Below, one piece after another: positions 36,001 through 46,930 of a DNA stretch of 64,000 nt (within the stretch, counting starts at the first letter, position 1; each line of letters opens with the position of its first letter). A program made the position numbers and the translations under genes. A model generated the notes under the pieces. That model was not told the origin of the DNA and made no database searches. It worked only from the letters and a program-made list of their open reading frames with translations. The stretch is taken from positions 62,001 to 126,000 of the forward strand of contig JAPTJF010000059.1 in assembly GCA_029339195.1 (NCBI GenBank), written 5' to 3'. The stretch is from Micractinium sp. NFX-FRZ (taxonomy: Eukaryota; Chlorophyta; Trebouxiophyceae; Chlorellales; Chlorellaceae).

Positions 36001-38854
36001 ACGAGGTGGTGCTGCGCAGCCAGCTGGCTCCAGCCCCAGCTTTCCCTTGCCCCGCTGGCTCCCCTCACAAACACACACGCACACACGCTGGACGTCACCC
36101 CCTCGCCGCTTCTGCAGGAGATCATTTTGGAGGGCAGCGGCGAGGAGGCGCGGGCGACGGGCGTGCGGCTAGCAGATGGGCGCGTGTTCCGGTAGGTGTG
36201 GTTGGGTGGGGGTTTGCGGGTGCAGGGCCTGCAGGGGAGGTGAGAGCTGGGCACACCTGCCTGCATTGGGCGCGGCTGCCGGCTGCCGTCTGGCTGTGCA
36301 TGCCCAAATGCCTCATTAGCGTCCTCGCTGCATGGCCAGCAGCTCCCACCTTTCTGTCGCCTGCTCAATGGCACCCACCCACACCTCAACCTTCCACCTC
36401 GTCCTCTGTCTGCCTGGCCCCCTCCCCACCGCCCGCCCTGCAGGGGCAAGACGGTGGTGAGCAACGCGACGCGGTGGGACACGTTTGAGGGGATGATTGG
36501 GGAGGAGCGTCTGCCAGAGTCAGGTGGGTGGCAGATATCAACCAAATTTTGAGAGGGGAGAAGAGGAGGGGAGAAGGAAACGCCTCTGAAGGAGTGATGG
36601 GGGAGGAGCCAGAGTCGGGTGGGCGGGTTGGACAACCCGACAGGCTGGGGTTGGTGGGACGTCCGCCTCCAATGCCGGGATTCGGCAGGGCGGAGCCTGC
36701 TTGCGGCCTTGCCGCTTGCTTGTTGCAGGCCGTGCCCAGGGCAGCGCCGTTGCGGGGCAGCCAGCCGCCGGTTGCCCCGCGCACACTTCGTGCTCCGTGA
36801 CCCAAGCCGCAGCCCCTCCCTTTGCCGCCACACTGTTCCACTACCGTCGCTAAACCCTACCTACCTTAACCCACACTGTTTCACTACCTACCTGTCCTCC
36901 CGCTGTGCTGTGCTATCATCGCTACACCCCTGCAGAGCCGCCACTCCGCCACACCCACTGCTCCTTACCTCCTCCCCCGCCCCCGCTGCAATGGTGTTCC
37001 CCCTGCAGAGCGCCTGTTCCGCACGCGCTACAAGAAGGCCCCCTCCTTCCTGTCCATCCACATCGGCATCAAGGCGGACGTGCTGCCAGCCGGGTCGGGT
37101 AGGTTCAAGATTATGGAGGGGGTGCTGGCTGGAGGACTGGCTGAATGGGGTGTGGGGGGTGTCTCCACACACACGTCCCAGCAAGAGTGTCGTACGTGTT
37201 GTAAGAAAGCACTGTATGAAACAAGGCAGCTGCCCTCCTTTCCCCTGCAGAGTGCCACCAGATCATTGTGGAGGACTGGGAGAAGATGGAGGTGCGGGGG
37301 CAGATCAGAGGGCGAGCGGGTGTCATGTAGCTAGGGTCTCAGGAGGGGAGGCGAACCACTGGGTGCTGGCTGCCCTGCCGCTTGCCCCCTGCCTGCCTCA
37401 CCCCGTCCTGCCCTGCTCCACCCTGGACCGCCCTAAATCACCCTGGCCACTTGAACAGGACCCCAGGAAGGGAGGTGCACCACTGGGGCGCACGGTGTCC
37501 TGCTGCTTGCCCCCTGCCTGCCTCGCCCCGCTCTCCTGCGCCCCACCCTGTACCTGAGTGTATCACACCTCCACATCATCGGCCTGCAGGACCCGTATGG
37601 CACGCTGTTTGTCTCCATCCCCTCGCTGCTGGACCCCTCGCTGTGCCCAGACGGCACGCACGTGTTCCACGCATTCACGTGAGTGGCAGGCAGCCGGGGG
37701 CCCTGTCTGACGCCCCCATGCCTGACGCCGGTTTCCCTCCTGAATCTAAAAGGATGGGCAGACACCTGCCCTTGGCCCTGGGTTTTTTGTTCACCCCTCA
37801 ACCGTATGCCGCCGCAGCCCCGACTGGATGGACACTGGAAAGCTCGAGCGGGCTGGAGCGGCCCTCTCTACCCCTGCCTCCACACACATGCCCCATGCAC
37901 GCTACTTCATGATCTGTTCAATTGCACTGCTCACACCCCTGCAGCCCCGACTGGATCGACAACTGGAGCGGGCTGGAGCGGCCCGAGTATGAGCGCAAGA
38001 AGGAAGAGGTGGCGGACGCCATTGTGGCGCGCCTGGAGCGAATCTTCCCGGGGCTCAAGGAGGGAACCATACTGCGGTGAGCAAGGGGGGGCGGCTGGGG
38101 GGCGGCACAGGGAGGCACATGCCTGCTCAGATGGCTGGGGTGGGGATGGAGGAGGTGGCAAGCAGACGCCATGGTGGCGCGGCTTGACAAGAAAGTTCCG
38201 GGGGCTCAAGGGGGGAGGGCTGCACACCCTGGTGCGTTGTGTTGTGTTGCGCCAGACTGGACCCCCGCCGCTCTGGCCCTCGCCTGCTGGCACCGCACCA
38301 CCACCACCGCGCCATGCTCATGTGCCGCAGGGAGGTGGGCACGCCGCGCACACACCGCCGCTTCTTGAACCGCTCCGACGGCAGCTACGGGCCCATCCCG
38401 TCGCGCCGCCCGCTGGGCATGCTCAGCATGCCCTTCAACCGTACCTCCATCAAGGGGCTGTACTGCGTGGGGGACTCCACGTTCCCGGGGCAGGGCGTGA
38501 ATGCAGGTGCGGGGCGGGGCAGGGGCAGGGTGGGGGAGGTGTGGGGCAGATTGAGTGGGAGAGGCAAGGGGTGGGGCTGGTGCCGCTCCACCCCCCGGCG
38601 GGCCATCTTTGCTTGCTCACAGCCAGCCAGCCATTCATCTTTGCTTGTTCACAGGCAGCCAGCCAAGCTCTCATCGGTGCACCAGCCAGCCCCCAACCCC
38701 TCCCCTGCCTCATCACCCGCCCCGCCCTGCAGTGGTGTTTAGCGGCTTTGGGTGCGCGCACCGCGTGCTGTGCGACCTGGGGAAGCAGCCGACGCTGCCG
38801 GGGCTGGATGAGGGGTACAACGCGCTGCTGGGGGCGGTGCGCGACCGCGCCTGA
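33040..38854 (+). CDS. CRTISO: Carotenoid (prolycopene) isomerase CRTISO
   Basis: FAD-dependent plastid isomerase converting tetra-cis-lycopene (prolycopene) to all-trans-lycopene. Fourteen exons: 33040-33350, 33923-34130, 34425-34535, 35002-35151, 35396-35524, 35776-35862, 36118-36191, 36444-36523, 37009-37098, 37251-37291, 37590-37678, 37945-38076, 38331-38506, 38733-38854; 599 aa, in phase, the usual plant length. Residues 1-70 form an Ala/Gln/Arg-rich transit peptide. The FAD Rossmann motif [14 protein letters not shown] lies near residues 77-90, then [109 protein letters not shown], and the C-terminal [22 protein letters not shown]. These match plant CRTISO rather than CrtI desaturase. 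Several introns contain degraded copies of neighbouring exon ends. It lies 9 kb from Z-ISO, same strand. Confidence 0.97.
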
Positions 38855-39348
38855 TGCACTCAGCCGGGGGCCCTTGATCCTTCCGGGTGGACGGATCTAG
38901 GCCTGCGCAGGGCGCGCTGCTTGCAGCCGTGCACGACCGCTCCTGAACCGGCTGAAGTGGGCAGGCCGGGGCCCGCCCCTCCCAAAGCCCACGTTATTTC
39001 ATTCGCAGCACTGCTCTCTGCCCCTCTCCCGCCGCCGCGCTGCCCCCATTTTCAAACGTTTCCGAGTGGCGAGCTTTCAGATTTTGGTTTGTCTGCGGTG
39101 GTACAGAACCTGATAATTAAGTAAGAACAAAACACACGGTCAGTACAGCAGGAAATTTGCTTCCTGGTTCATTCAGTTCACCCCTTGTAAATACTACAGC
39201 AGCACAAATTCAGGGGATGGTGGCATGTCGTGTTAGGAGGTGGTACAGTGCCATCAGTTCAAGCCAGCAGGGCTGCGGGGCTCAGCACATGCGGCAGCCC
39301 TCGCCGCCGCTGCGTGCCGCGAGGCCAGCGGGCACCCTCAGCCGCTCC
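38855..39348. other. CRTISO 3' flank and duplicated EF-hand 3' UTR
   Basis: The first ~180 bp are unique CRTISO 3' flank. From 39,034 the sequence is the near-identical copy of the EF-hand gene 3' UTR at 47,993 onward. A TGTAA at about 39,185 lies within the copied block on the plus strand and could by chance serve CRTISO. Confidence 0.6.
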
Positions 39349-39510
39349 TCAGCTGCCCAGCAGGCGGCAGAACTCGTCGTAGCTCACGGTCCCGTCCTCA
39401 TCCACGTCCATCTCCTCCAGCAGGGCCGCCAGGTCCACCCTCAGCTCAAACTCGCGGATGGTGCGGGCCAGGCGCTCCACCGACACCTGGCCGCTGCGGT
39501 CGGGCTGCAG
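39034..39510. repeat. Segmental duplication, copy 1 (see 47,993-48,458)
   Basis: About 475 bp nearly identical to 47,993-48,458. Both copies contain the 3' UTR and the entire last coding exon of an EF-hand gene on the minus strand. Differences include ATTTTCAAACG here against ATTTACAAACG there, and a 9-bp insertion just before the stop. Weaker similarity continues into the adjoining intron to about 39,610. Confidence 0.93.
39349..39504 (-). pseudogene. Truncated copy of EF-hand gene (last exon only)
   Basis: Encodes PDRSGQVSVERLARTIREF to DVDEDGTVSYDEFCRLLGS with an intact stop and acceptor, differing from the full gene at 48,297-49,377 by few residues (S to T and R to C near the end). No sequence resembling the other three coding exons was found upstream as far as the next gene at 39,871. 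The reverse-strand TGTAA polyadenylation word of the full gene is changed to TGAAA here. Most likely a dead fragment made by segmental duplication; it could still be captured as an exon. Confidence 0.8.
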
Positions 39511-39870
39511 GGGAGGGGGCGGGGGGTGGGGAGAGGTGGGGGGAGTGGGGATGTGGCTGAACAGGGCAGACTGGCACATGCAGTCACCCTCAGCTGCACA
39601 GCTCTCTGCGGCACAGCAGTGGGACAGCCGTGGCACAGGAGTGGCACATCAGTGAGAGTGGGCGGCCCCCCCTGTAGGCAGCACATCTGTTCATGCAAGC
39701 CCTGCGGTGGCTGGCAGTCAGCGCCTGGAGCTTCATGAGCCCCACACAGGAGCTGCTGCCGGTGCAGAGCAGCCTGGCGCTGACCGCCAGCACCCAGCAG
39801 GCGGCACCTTGGCCGTCACACAGAGTGCAGCACCCACCTCTGTGTCCGATGCAAGCAAAAGCTCGATTCG

Positions 39871-40643
39871 TCACGTGTGCTTCGCCCTCTTGCTGCGTGG
39901 CGGCTGCGTCGCCGGCGCTGGCGTCTCGCCGGACGACGGCTGGGGCTTCAGCTTGTCGGCAGGCACAGTTCTAGTGCTGCCGCCATGGAACTCGATCACC
40001 ACCTCACCAGAGCCATTGTCAAGCACCTTGACCACTTCCGCTGGCTTTTCCAGTGGCTCGTAAATGACCTGCTGCCCCACGTGGAAGACCGCGCTGCTGC
40101 TGCCGCTGCTGGGTGTTGTCCTGCCAGCATCACCACCGCCGGAACTGCCGTTTGCAATGCCGAGGCTGCCGCCCTGGCAGATGCCATTCAGGCGTGTCAC
40201 GTCGGCAGCTTCGCTCCGCTCACGCTTTCTGCTGGCTAGGCCTGTGCCTGTTGTTGGTGCTGCTGCAGCTGGCAGGCTGGGGGTGCTTGCGGCTGCCCCG
40301 CTGCATGCCGCGGGCTTCTTGCTTTTCCGTTCGGGTTTGTCCGCCCCGCCCTGCACGAAGAAACAAAATAATGAATCACCATGAGGCGCTGGTGCTATTC
40401 TGATCATCTGAGGGTCGCTGTATCTGCACCCACGGGGCGGGCGGCGGCAACGGCGGCGGAGCCATGCCCCACATGGCCGCGGCTTTCCGTTGTTCGCGGC
40501 TGGGCGGGCGTGCTCTGAATTCACCGGCCTGCGATCGCCATCGTGGCGCAGCCCACCTTGATCCGCTTGACCCATCCGCCGAAGCCGGCCCTTGGCTTGT
40601 CGGCCGACTTCCCACCCTGTTCCTTGGCTGAATCCCGACCCAT
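39871..40643 (-). CDS. Small basic protein with Tudor/SH3-like segment, 188 aa
   Basis: Not recognised by name. Exons (minus) 40643-40557 (ATG, 29 codons) and 40350-39871 (160 codons with TGA), joined in phase 0 by a GT-AG intron. The N-terminus is MGRDSAKEQGGKSADKPRAG then FGGWVKRIK, followed by ERKSKKPAACSG and an Ala/Gly/Ser linker. A compact beta-rich segment VFHVGQQVIYEPLEKPAEVV, KVLDNGSGEVVIEFHGGS and TRTVPADKLKP has the look of a Tudor, KOW or SH3-like barrel. The C-terminus PRSKRAKHT is basic and could be a nuclear signal. A chromatin- or RNA-associated role is only a guess. The first exon was chosen because it alone gives an in-phase donor with a plausible start. Confidence 0.62.
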
Positions 40644-41053
40644 CTGGCGCGGCGTGCAAATAGGCGCAGGCAGCAGCGGTGACCTCTAGTAGGTTTAGGT
40701 AGGCGTACTCTCTCGCTGCCAGCGCGGCTTGCGCCCCGTCGGGGCATGACCTGGGGCGCTGCAGCCATGCTTGTTGGTTCCTCATCCGTCATCTAGCGAT
40801 CGGCGCGAAATTGAATTGCATTCTGCAAGTCGCTCCGGGGCGTGTCGTGCGGGCGGGCATCAGCTTATACTGCCTGCCTTGCGTGGGCTCTGCAGGCTTC
40901 GCGGTGCCCGTGGAGGGACGCTGGGCACAGCCGGTAAGCGCGCGACATCCGTGCAATGTCCTCAACGCGCTGCAGTGGGCGGCGGCCGCCGCCCCGCTGC
41001 CGCCAGCAGGCCGCACACCAGCGGATGCCCCCATCCTGCCTCCCTGCGCAGGC
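40644..41053. promoter_or_regulatory. Divergent intergenic region, 0.4 kb
   Basis: Separates the ATG of the small basic protein (minus) from that of the membrane protein (plus). A CAG acceptor ends two bases before the plus-strand ATG, so an intron in the 5' UTR is likely (donor candidate near 40,932, GGTAAGCGC). Confidence 0.45.
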
Positions 41054-43103
41054 ATGTCAGGCGTAGCGGCGTGTATCGCTGCCTTTAAGCCGAAAGAGTT
41101 TCTCGTCTACGATAAGGATGCTCTCAAGGAGACCGAGCACACCTTTCGGCAAATATCTTTGGTGCGGCAGGATGCCACAGGGCTGTGCCGCCTGCTGGAC
41201 AATGCGGTTGACCGCGACCTGTTCCGCGCTCAGAACCCCATGTTTGAAGAAGCCCTGTTCAAGAAGCACGAGCGCATGCAGCCAGAGCAGCAGCGGTTTC
41301 TGTATGACGACAGCGACGCGCCCAGGCTGATCTACCCCTCGGAGCGTTCCGAGGTAGAGGTCTACATGGACGCGCGCAGGTGGCTAAGGGTGCCCATGTG
41401 CGGCAGGATCATGTGTGGCGGGGTGGGGGAGGGAGGGCATGCACTGGCGGTGGAAGCTGCGCAAGGCCAGCTGGTGCAGCAGCTGCAGCGCGGCATGGAT
41501 CTGTGCTTGGCATCATCAGGCGCGGCGGCTTGACAGCAGCCCATCCTACGTGAAGTGCTGCGCAGGCTGTGCCACGAGGAGCTGTTCACAGCTCATCCCT
41601 GTGTATCACTGCACATGCTGCAGGCAACGACCTGGGCATCATTGCATACCGTGGCCATGTGGAGGCCATATACGGTGCGTGGAGCAAGCATGATGGTGGC
41701 GAGCAGCTGCGGGCGATCCGGCTGGTGATTGTCAAGCTGCGCAAGGGCGAGCAGCAGAAGGACGAGCGGAAGATGCGGCAGCTCCAGTCCGTGCTGCTGG
41801 TGGACCTGCACTGCCAGCAGACGGCAGATGCAGGGGCGGCACGGGGCATAGCGCAGCTCTGGCAGCCTCCCAGGGGCGAGCGACCGCCTGTGGTGAGTGA
41901 TCTCACCGAAGCAGGTTCTTTCGATGTCCATCCTGAGGCCTTGCTGTTTGGCGGGGAAGCCGGGGAGAAGCTGTCATACCGAGGTGCTGCAGACTTCAGT
42001 GGCGCCGAAAGCAGCAGCAGAGGCAGCTTTGCGCAGCGGCGCCGCAGCGACGGCAATGACAGCGACGAGGGCAAGGGCTGGCACCAGCAGGAGGTCTGCA
42101 AGGTGTACTCGCTGCTGCTGCGCCGTCAGGAGATGAAGCTGCCGCCAGACGATGCCAGCCTGCCCAATCAGGACCAGAGTATCGAAGCCACGCAGCAGGC
42201 GCTGGACAATGTGGGCCTGATCAGCGCCCTGCTGGCCAGTGTGGCAATAGGCACCTACTTCGTGGTGAGAGTCAGGCTGAGCTGAGCTGACTGCCTGTGC
42301 TGCTCCGCTGGCAGGCTGCAAGGCTCACTGAGTGCGGGCAGGTTGGGGGGCTGCCTCTGCCAGAGCTGCCGCATCATGCCACCTCGCAGCATGCTCTTTG
42401 CAACCTGTGCACCTCACAGGCGCGCCTCACACAGACCCCTGCCGCCTGCCCGGGGGTTGGGTGCCCCCCCCCCCCCCCCCTGCTGCAGGTCAGCCTGAAC
42501 CAGACAGCCTACGACGGCAGCGAGTTTGGCTCCTTCCTGCAAGATCACCTGGTCACCTCTTTTCTAGTCCTCAACTCCGTGGCCCTGTTTTCCAGCCTCG
42601 CCGCTATCATTGTTGTGGGCATGACCCCCCTGCTGGTGGCTCGGCGCAAGGCGCAGCTGCACCGCCAGGCACAGAGTGCGCGCCGCTGCCCGACGCGCTA
42701 CGAGTACCTGCGCCTGGCCCCCAAGCTGGCCGACTGGCGCTGCCAAATACTTCGTTGCATGGACCGCAGCCTGCTGTGGTCCCTTTGCTTCATGCTCACC
42801 TCCATTCTTTCTTTCTCTGCTGCTGCTGCCCTTGTTGGCTTCAACCAGCTGGCAGCCAATGAGCTGGCCATGTGGGTGTTCCCTGCCAGCGCTACCTTCT
42901 TTGGACTAGTTCTCTGCATCTGGTTTCTGCACAGCATACACAGCCTCGACCCCCATCTCCTCCCCTCTCTGGCTGCTAATGCCGACAGTAACTGGTGCGC
43001 AGCCCGGGACCGCCTCAAGTCCAAATTCCAGGCGCCCCGCTCCCCTCCAACCCCGCCCCCGCCACCCTCGCTTGACAAATCTGCTGACGAGGAACCTGTC
43101 TAA
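41054..43103 (+). CDS. Predicted four-helix membrane protein of unknown function
   Basis: Not recognised. Exons 41054-41389, 41537-41600, 41624-42264 and 42489-43103; 551 aa, in phase. The second intron, 23 nt from GTGTATC to TGCAG, is implausibly short and that join is the weakest point; the two flanking frames are both clearly coding, so a sequence error or another splice is possible. The N-terminal ~340 residues look soluble and charged (for example YPSERSEVEVYMDARRWLR, NDLGIIAYRGHVEAIYGAWS). Four hydrophobic helices follow: LISALLASVAIGTYFV, FLVLNSVALFSSLAAIIVVG, LLWSLCFMLTSILSFSAAAA and LAMWVFPASATFFGLVLCIW. The spacing of the first two, with an extracytosolic loop and a basic loop after the second, faintly recalls the PGG domain of ankyrin membrane proteins, but no ankyrin repeats are seen. 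The C-terminus is Pro-rich and acidic. Confidence 0.62.
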
Positions 43104-43189
43104 GTGCCAATTCGTACTCGTTCTCTCTATCATGTTGTTTTATCATTACTACAACCAGCTGCAGTTGCAGCTCTGCACACCGCAACAGA

Positions 43190-43194
43190 TGTAA
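43190..43194 (+). terminator. TGTAA polyadenylation signal
   Basis: TGTAA 87 bases past the membrane-protein stop; this is the standard chlorophyte polyadenylation word. Confidence 0.6.
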
Positions 43195-43253
43195 TGAACT
43201 TGCGAGCGCTGCTGCCGCTACCGGCACCCCACGTGCCAGCCTGCCAGCCTGGC

Positions 43254-44222
43254 TCACATCGCCGGCAGCTGGGCAAACGCCAGGTTCAGTGCCGTCCGCA
43301 TGAAGGCTGAGGCACCGCTGCACTGCTGCATGCTCAGCAGCAGGCGTAGGCGCCGCTCCTGCAGGCAGCCAGAGGAGTGTAGGCGGTTGCAGGTCACAGG
43401 CTGCGCAAGCAGCACCACGGCAGCACAGCAGCAGTACAGCAGCGGCACAGCCGCAGCAGCGCACTGCAGCATGCAGTGCAGTACAGCAGCAGCCGGGAGC
43501 AGCGGCACTGCAGCATGCAGTGCAGTGCAGCAGCAGCCGAGAGCGGCGGCAACCCAGTACGGCAGCAACACAGTAGCATGCAGTCAGCACTAAAGCAGTG
43601 CACTTAGCACGGCGCCACACACCTTGGCAGCGGCCTCCTGCGGTGCCAGGGCGTCCAGCAGTCCCTTGAACCCTATGCAACTGCGCACGTTCTGCCAGAT
43701 GGTGGCGCCCGCAGCACGCGCCAGCATGACCGCAGCAGGCACAGCACGCACGTCGTTGGTGAACAGGGCCACTGTGTGGGGAGGCAGGGCAGGAGTCGGG
43801 GGAGGTGTGAGGACACGGGGGCCCAGAGCTGGGGCCAGCAGGCAGGGCGGACACTGCAGGCTGCCCTGCTGACCCATGACAAGCCGCAACAACGAGCAGG
43901 GCTGGGAGCACCCGCACCCCAGCAAAGATGTGATGTCAAACCCAAAACGGCACACACCTGAGCCCGCCTCGAGCGCTGCCGCGCTGCCGGCCACGCCCAT
44001 GGCAATGCCGGCATCGGCTGCCGCCAGCGCCGGAGCATCGTTCACCCCATCCCCCACATGCGCCACCCACACGCGCTTGGGGGCGCCGCCGCCACGCCGC
44101 AAGCCCAGGCCCTGCCCGCCTGCCTGGGCACGGACGCCGCCCAGGCAGCAGGCCGCCGAGGGGAGCAGGCCGGTGCAGCAGCCGGCGGGGCGGGCGGACA
44201 CGTCCTGCTTGTATTCTGCAAC
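43254..44222 (-). pseudogene. Heavy-metal P-type ATPase fragment fused to an unrelated tail
   Basis: Exons (minus) 44222-43958, 43771-43623 and 43358-43254, in phase, about 172 codons. The core matches the end of the P domain of P1B (HMA) ATPases: [20 protein letters not shown] then [34 protein letters not shown], and [15 protein letters not shown]-type ATPase needs the DKTGT loop, actuator domain and about eight helices; none lie upstream before the ALKBH1-like gene, and the two C-terminal helices that should follow QNVR are replaced by [14 protein letters not shown] and ERRLRLLLSMQQCSGASAF to LPAM. Upstream of the core, [16 protein letters not shown] may be a frame-damaged remnant of the P-domain lead-in. 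Probably a gene relic or chimera. Confidence 0.6.
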
Positions 44223-44558
44223 CTGCAGCGGGCCGGGCAGGAGAGCAGGCAGGCAGGCAGGGCAGGCGGGCAGGCGGGGGGATCAGGAGACAGTGGTGGA
44301 TTCATCAGTAGCTCTGCCTGCACGCAAGACCCAGGTGCCTGGAGGCTACCGTGCCACACGGACGCTGCCCCACAAGTGTCACCTGGGAGCAGTGGGGCGA
44401 TGGGAAGGGTGGGGAGCGAGGTTTTGGGAGGCACGACGGTATAGTTGCAGGTGATGCGGCAGCGACACAGGGCTGCACCCGGCATGCAGGCAGCTGCGCC
44501 GGCATACAGGTAGCACAGCTCGCGCCAGCAGCCCGCCCCGATGCCGCCACCTCCTGAC

Positions 44559-45889
44559 CTTCATAATAGTAGTTGACCAGCGCAGCGTCTGGGCAAAACG
44601 CAGGACCCTTGCCGCTGCCTGCTGCTGCTGCTGTCACCGCCAGTACCCCTGCATCACCACCGCTGCTAGGTTTGCCAGCTGGCAGCGTGGCTGCCAGGTC
44701 GGCCAAGGTGACTGCCAGCTGGCGCAGCTGAGGTGGCAGCGGCATGTGCGGTGCATCTCGTAGGTACTGCCGCTGCGTCCAGTCATAAGGCGGCCCCAGC
44801 GTGGCCCACCGCAGCTTCTGCAGCAGGCTCTCTGCCAGCGGCCCGCTGCCCTCTGTGCCCCACAAACTGGCGGCGACGCCAGTGCTGGCAGGAGGGCAAG
44901 GTGCCTCTGGGCAGCTGCTGCCGCCATAGCTGCTGCTGCCATTGAAGCCGCTGTGATCAGCGGCAGCATCGCTGCACGCTGTGCTGCCTGCTGCTTCCCC
45001 TGCTGCCTCTGCTGGCTGCTGCTGCTGCTGCGGGCGAAGGCGCAGGCCCTGCTGTGTGGCATGCCAGATGCCTGGCAGGCCCTCTGGGTATGCCCGGATG
45101 TGGTTGGTGTGGTTGGGCGCCTCGCAGAAGCATGTGAAGGCGTCTGACACCAGCTGGCGCTGCAGCTCAGGTGGCAGGGCGCCACGCATCAGCAGCAGGC
45201 CTGCAGGTGCAGGCGGGCAGGGCAAGCCGCGCAGAGTGTGGTGGAGAAATGGTCGGAGCAGACTTAAGCCCAAGCCGGGCATGCAAATGACAGCACCCAG
45301 TTCAAATGCAGCGTGAGCATGCCATGGCAGCCTTTCACCTCAAGCCAATGAAGCCTCACCGGGGTGGGCAGCAAAGGCAAAGGCGGCAGCGGTGGGCGGC
45401 ATGCCCGACGGCACCCCCAGGCAGCTCACGGCCTCGGGCAGCGCATCCCCAAGCTGTACATCCATAACATCAGACAGGTCTGTGGGGCGCACAACAAAGC
45501 CCTTGCTGACCCGCCGGCGGCCCCTGCAAGAAGCACACATGTTGTTTGTGGTGTGTCAGGCAGGCCGGTGACGGGAGCGGCGTTGGGTTGGCACGGGTCT
45601 CCTGACCGCAGTGGCGGGGTCTCCTGACCGCGCGGCGCAAGGGCTCTTCCCAATATGCACGGTGTCGCTCTGGCTCTGCTGCGCTCATAGACATCGCTGG
45701 AGCCCAAGCTGTGCGCCTTCCCCGGCGCCACAGGTGTTGGCGCCGCAGTGCAGTAGTGCAATTCGTGAGATTTCCGCACCTGCTTTTGAACACCTGCTCC
45801 CTGTGCAGCTGGTACCGCTTCTCCGCCAGCCGGAACGCTGTCTGCGACCCGTCCTGGGCAGGCCCCTGAGGCTCCTGCTCGCTGACCAT
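44559..45889 (-). pseudogene. ALKBH1-like 2-oxoglutarate/Fe(II) oxygenase, 3' part missing
   Basis: Exons (minus) 45889-45780 (ATG), 45523-45360 and 45200-44559, in phase, 305 aa. Matches plant ALKBH1: TAFRLAEKRYQLHREQVFK, RVSKGFVVRPTDLSDVMDVQ, LLLMRGALPPELQRQLVSDA, APNHTNHIRAYPEGLPGIW, LRWATLGPPYDWTQRQYL and FCPDAALVNYYYEG. In ALKBH1 the next residues hold the Fe(II) ligands (HLDD-type HxD, then a distal His) and the Arg that binds 2-oxoglutarate. No such exon can be found in the 1.3 kb downstream, which instead holds a P-type ATPase fragment. Low-complexity Gln and Ser insertions interrupt the middle. Without the double-stranded beta-helix it could not be an active demethylase. Either a truncated gene or an assembly join. 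Confidence 0.72.
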
Positions 45890-46930
45890 GATCTCGTACT
45901 ATTTACAAGGTCGGCAAGGCACAGGGCAGGTGCAACCAAGGGTTCGAGGCCGTGCACCGCTGGCGTTGAGATGGCGGCGTTGAGATGGCTGTGCCCGCCG
46001 CGGCGCAGCGGCTGCATTCGTGCATCACGAACCTGTCCACACTGGTCCAACCTTCTCCCTCTCGTGCTCTGCCTGATTTGCCATTTAGTGTCGATGCGGG
46101 CGGCCAGCTTCCCTGCGGCGGCACAGAACTCGACAGGCACCCAGCAGCCGCAGCCACTGGCTGCTGAGTCAACTCAACCGCCACGCTGCTGCGCTGGCGT
46201 CGGCAGGGTCGGCTGCAGCGTCACAGTCGACCAGTGGTTCTGTGGGTGGCAGGACTCGCCGACTGGCATGGGGCCGGGGGCGGGCTTGCTTCAGTCGCCA
46301 CATCTCATGCCAGCAGCTAGCAAACGCTGGCACTTAAGCTGGCGCTTGCACTTCCCGGTTGCCAAAACAACAAGTGGCCGGCCTGTCGGGGCTGAGTGCC
46401 CCTTGTGTGCCCTCTACTCCTGCTTTGATATACGTCATGTTTTTTTATGTTGAATATAATGGGCACAAAAGTATCATGGTCAGACAGCCTGCTTGCAGAA
46501 GAGTACCAGACACCAGTGTGCCGCCAGCGGCACTTGGGGCCCCATCAAGGCGCAAAACAAAGGGAGGGTGGGCTGGAAGGCATCAGTGCGGTAGCAAATG
46601 CTAGAGCATGCCAAGAGAACATGCACAATAAACTTCAGTGCTTCAGCGGTAGAGGTGGACTCCATACAGCGCACCAAGGGGTGGGGCTTGGCTGGAGTGG
46701 GTGGGGGCAGGGGGTAACACGCGCGCGCCCGGGTGTGGGTGCGGGTGCGCGCCACCGGTTCAACCGCGGTGGCCTGTGCCACGTGCGAGCAGTTGAACAT
46801 CTGAATGAGCTGCTCAGAGAATTACGTCAATCTGCAGCAACAGCTGCACGTCTGCAAAGTGCCCCGGCCGTCGGTCCCACTTGAGGAGCAGCCATGGGCG
46901 ACCTAGCTTCTGGTGCCTCGTGCTTCACGC
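45890..46930. other. gene-free interval, 1.0 kb
   Basis: 5' flank of the ALKBH1-like gene and 3' flank of the zinc-ribbon gene. Lower GC near 46,380-46,500. A frame at 46,447-46,884 (plus) has no conserved look. Confidence 0.5.

Noticed and set aside
37815..37880. Possible alternative exon 12 of CRTISO
   Set aside because: Same reason: acceptor present, but an internal insertion shifts the frame and the exon end is missing.
45940..45960. Possible tRNA T-loop-like GGTTCGAGG
   Set aside because: No acceptor stem, anticodon arm or matching D-arm around it.
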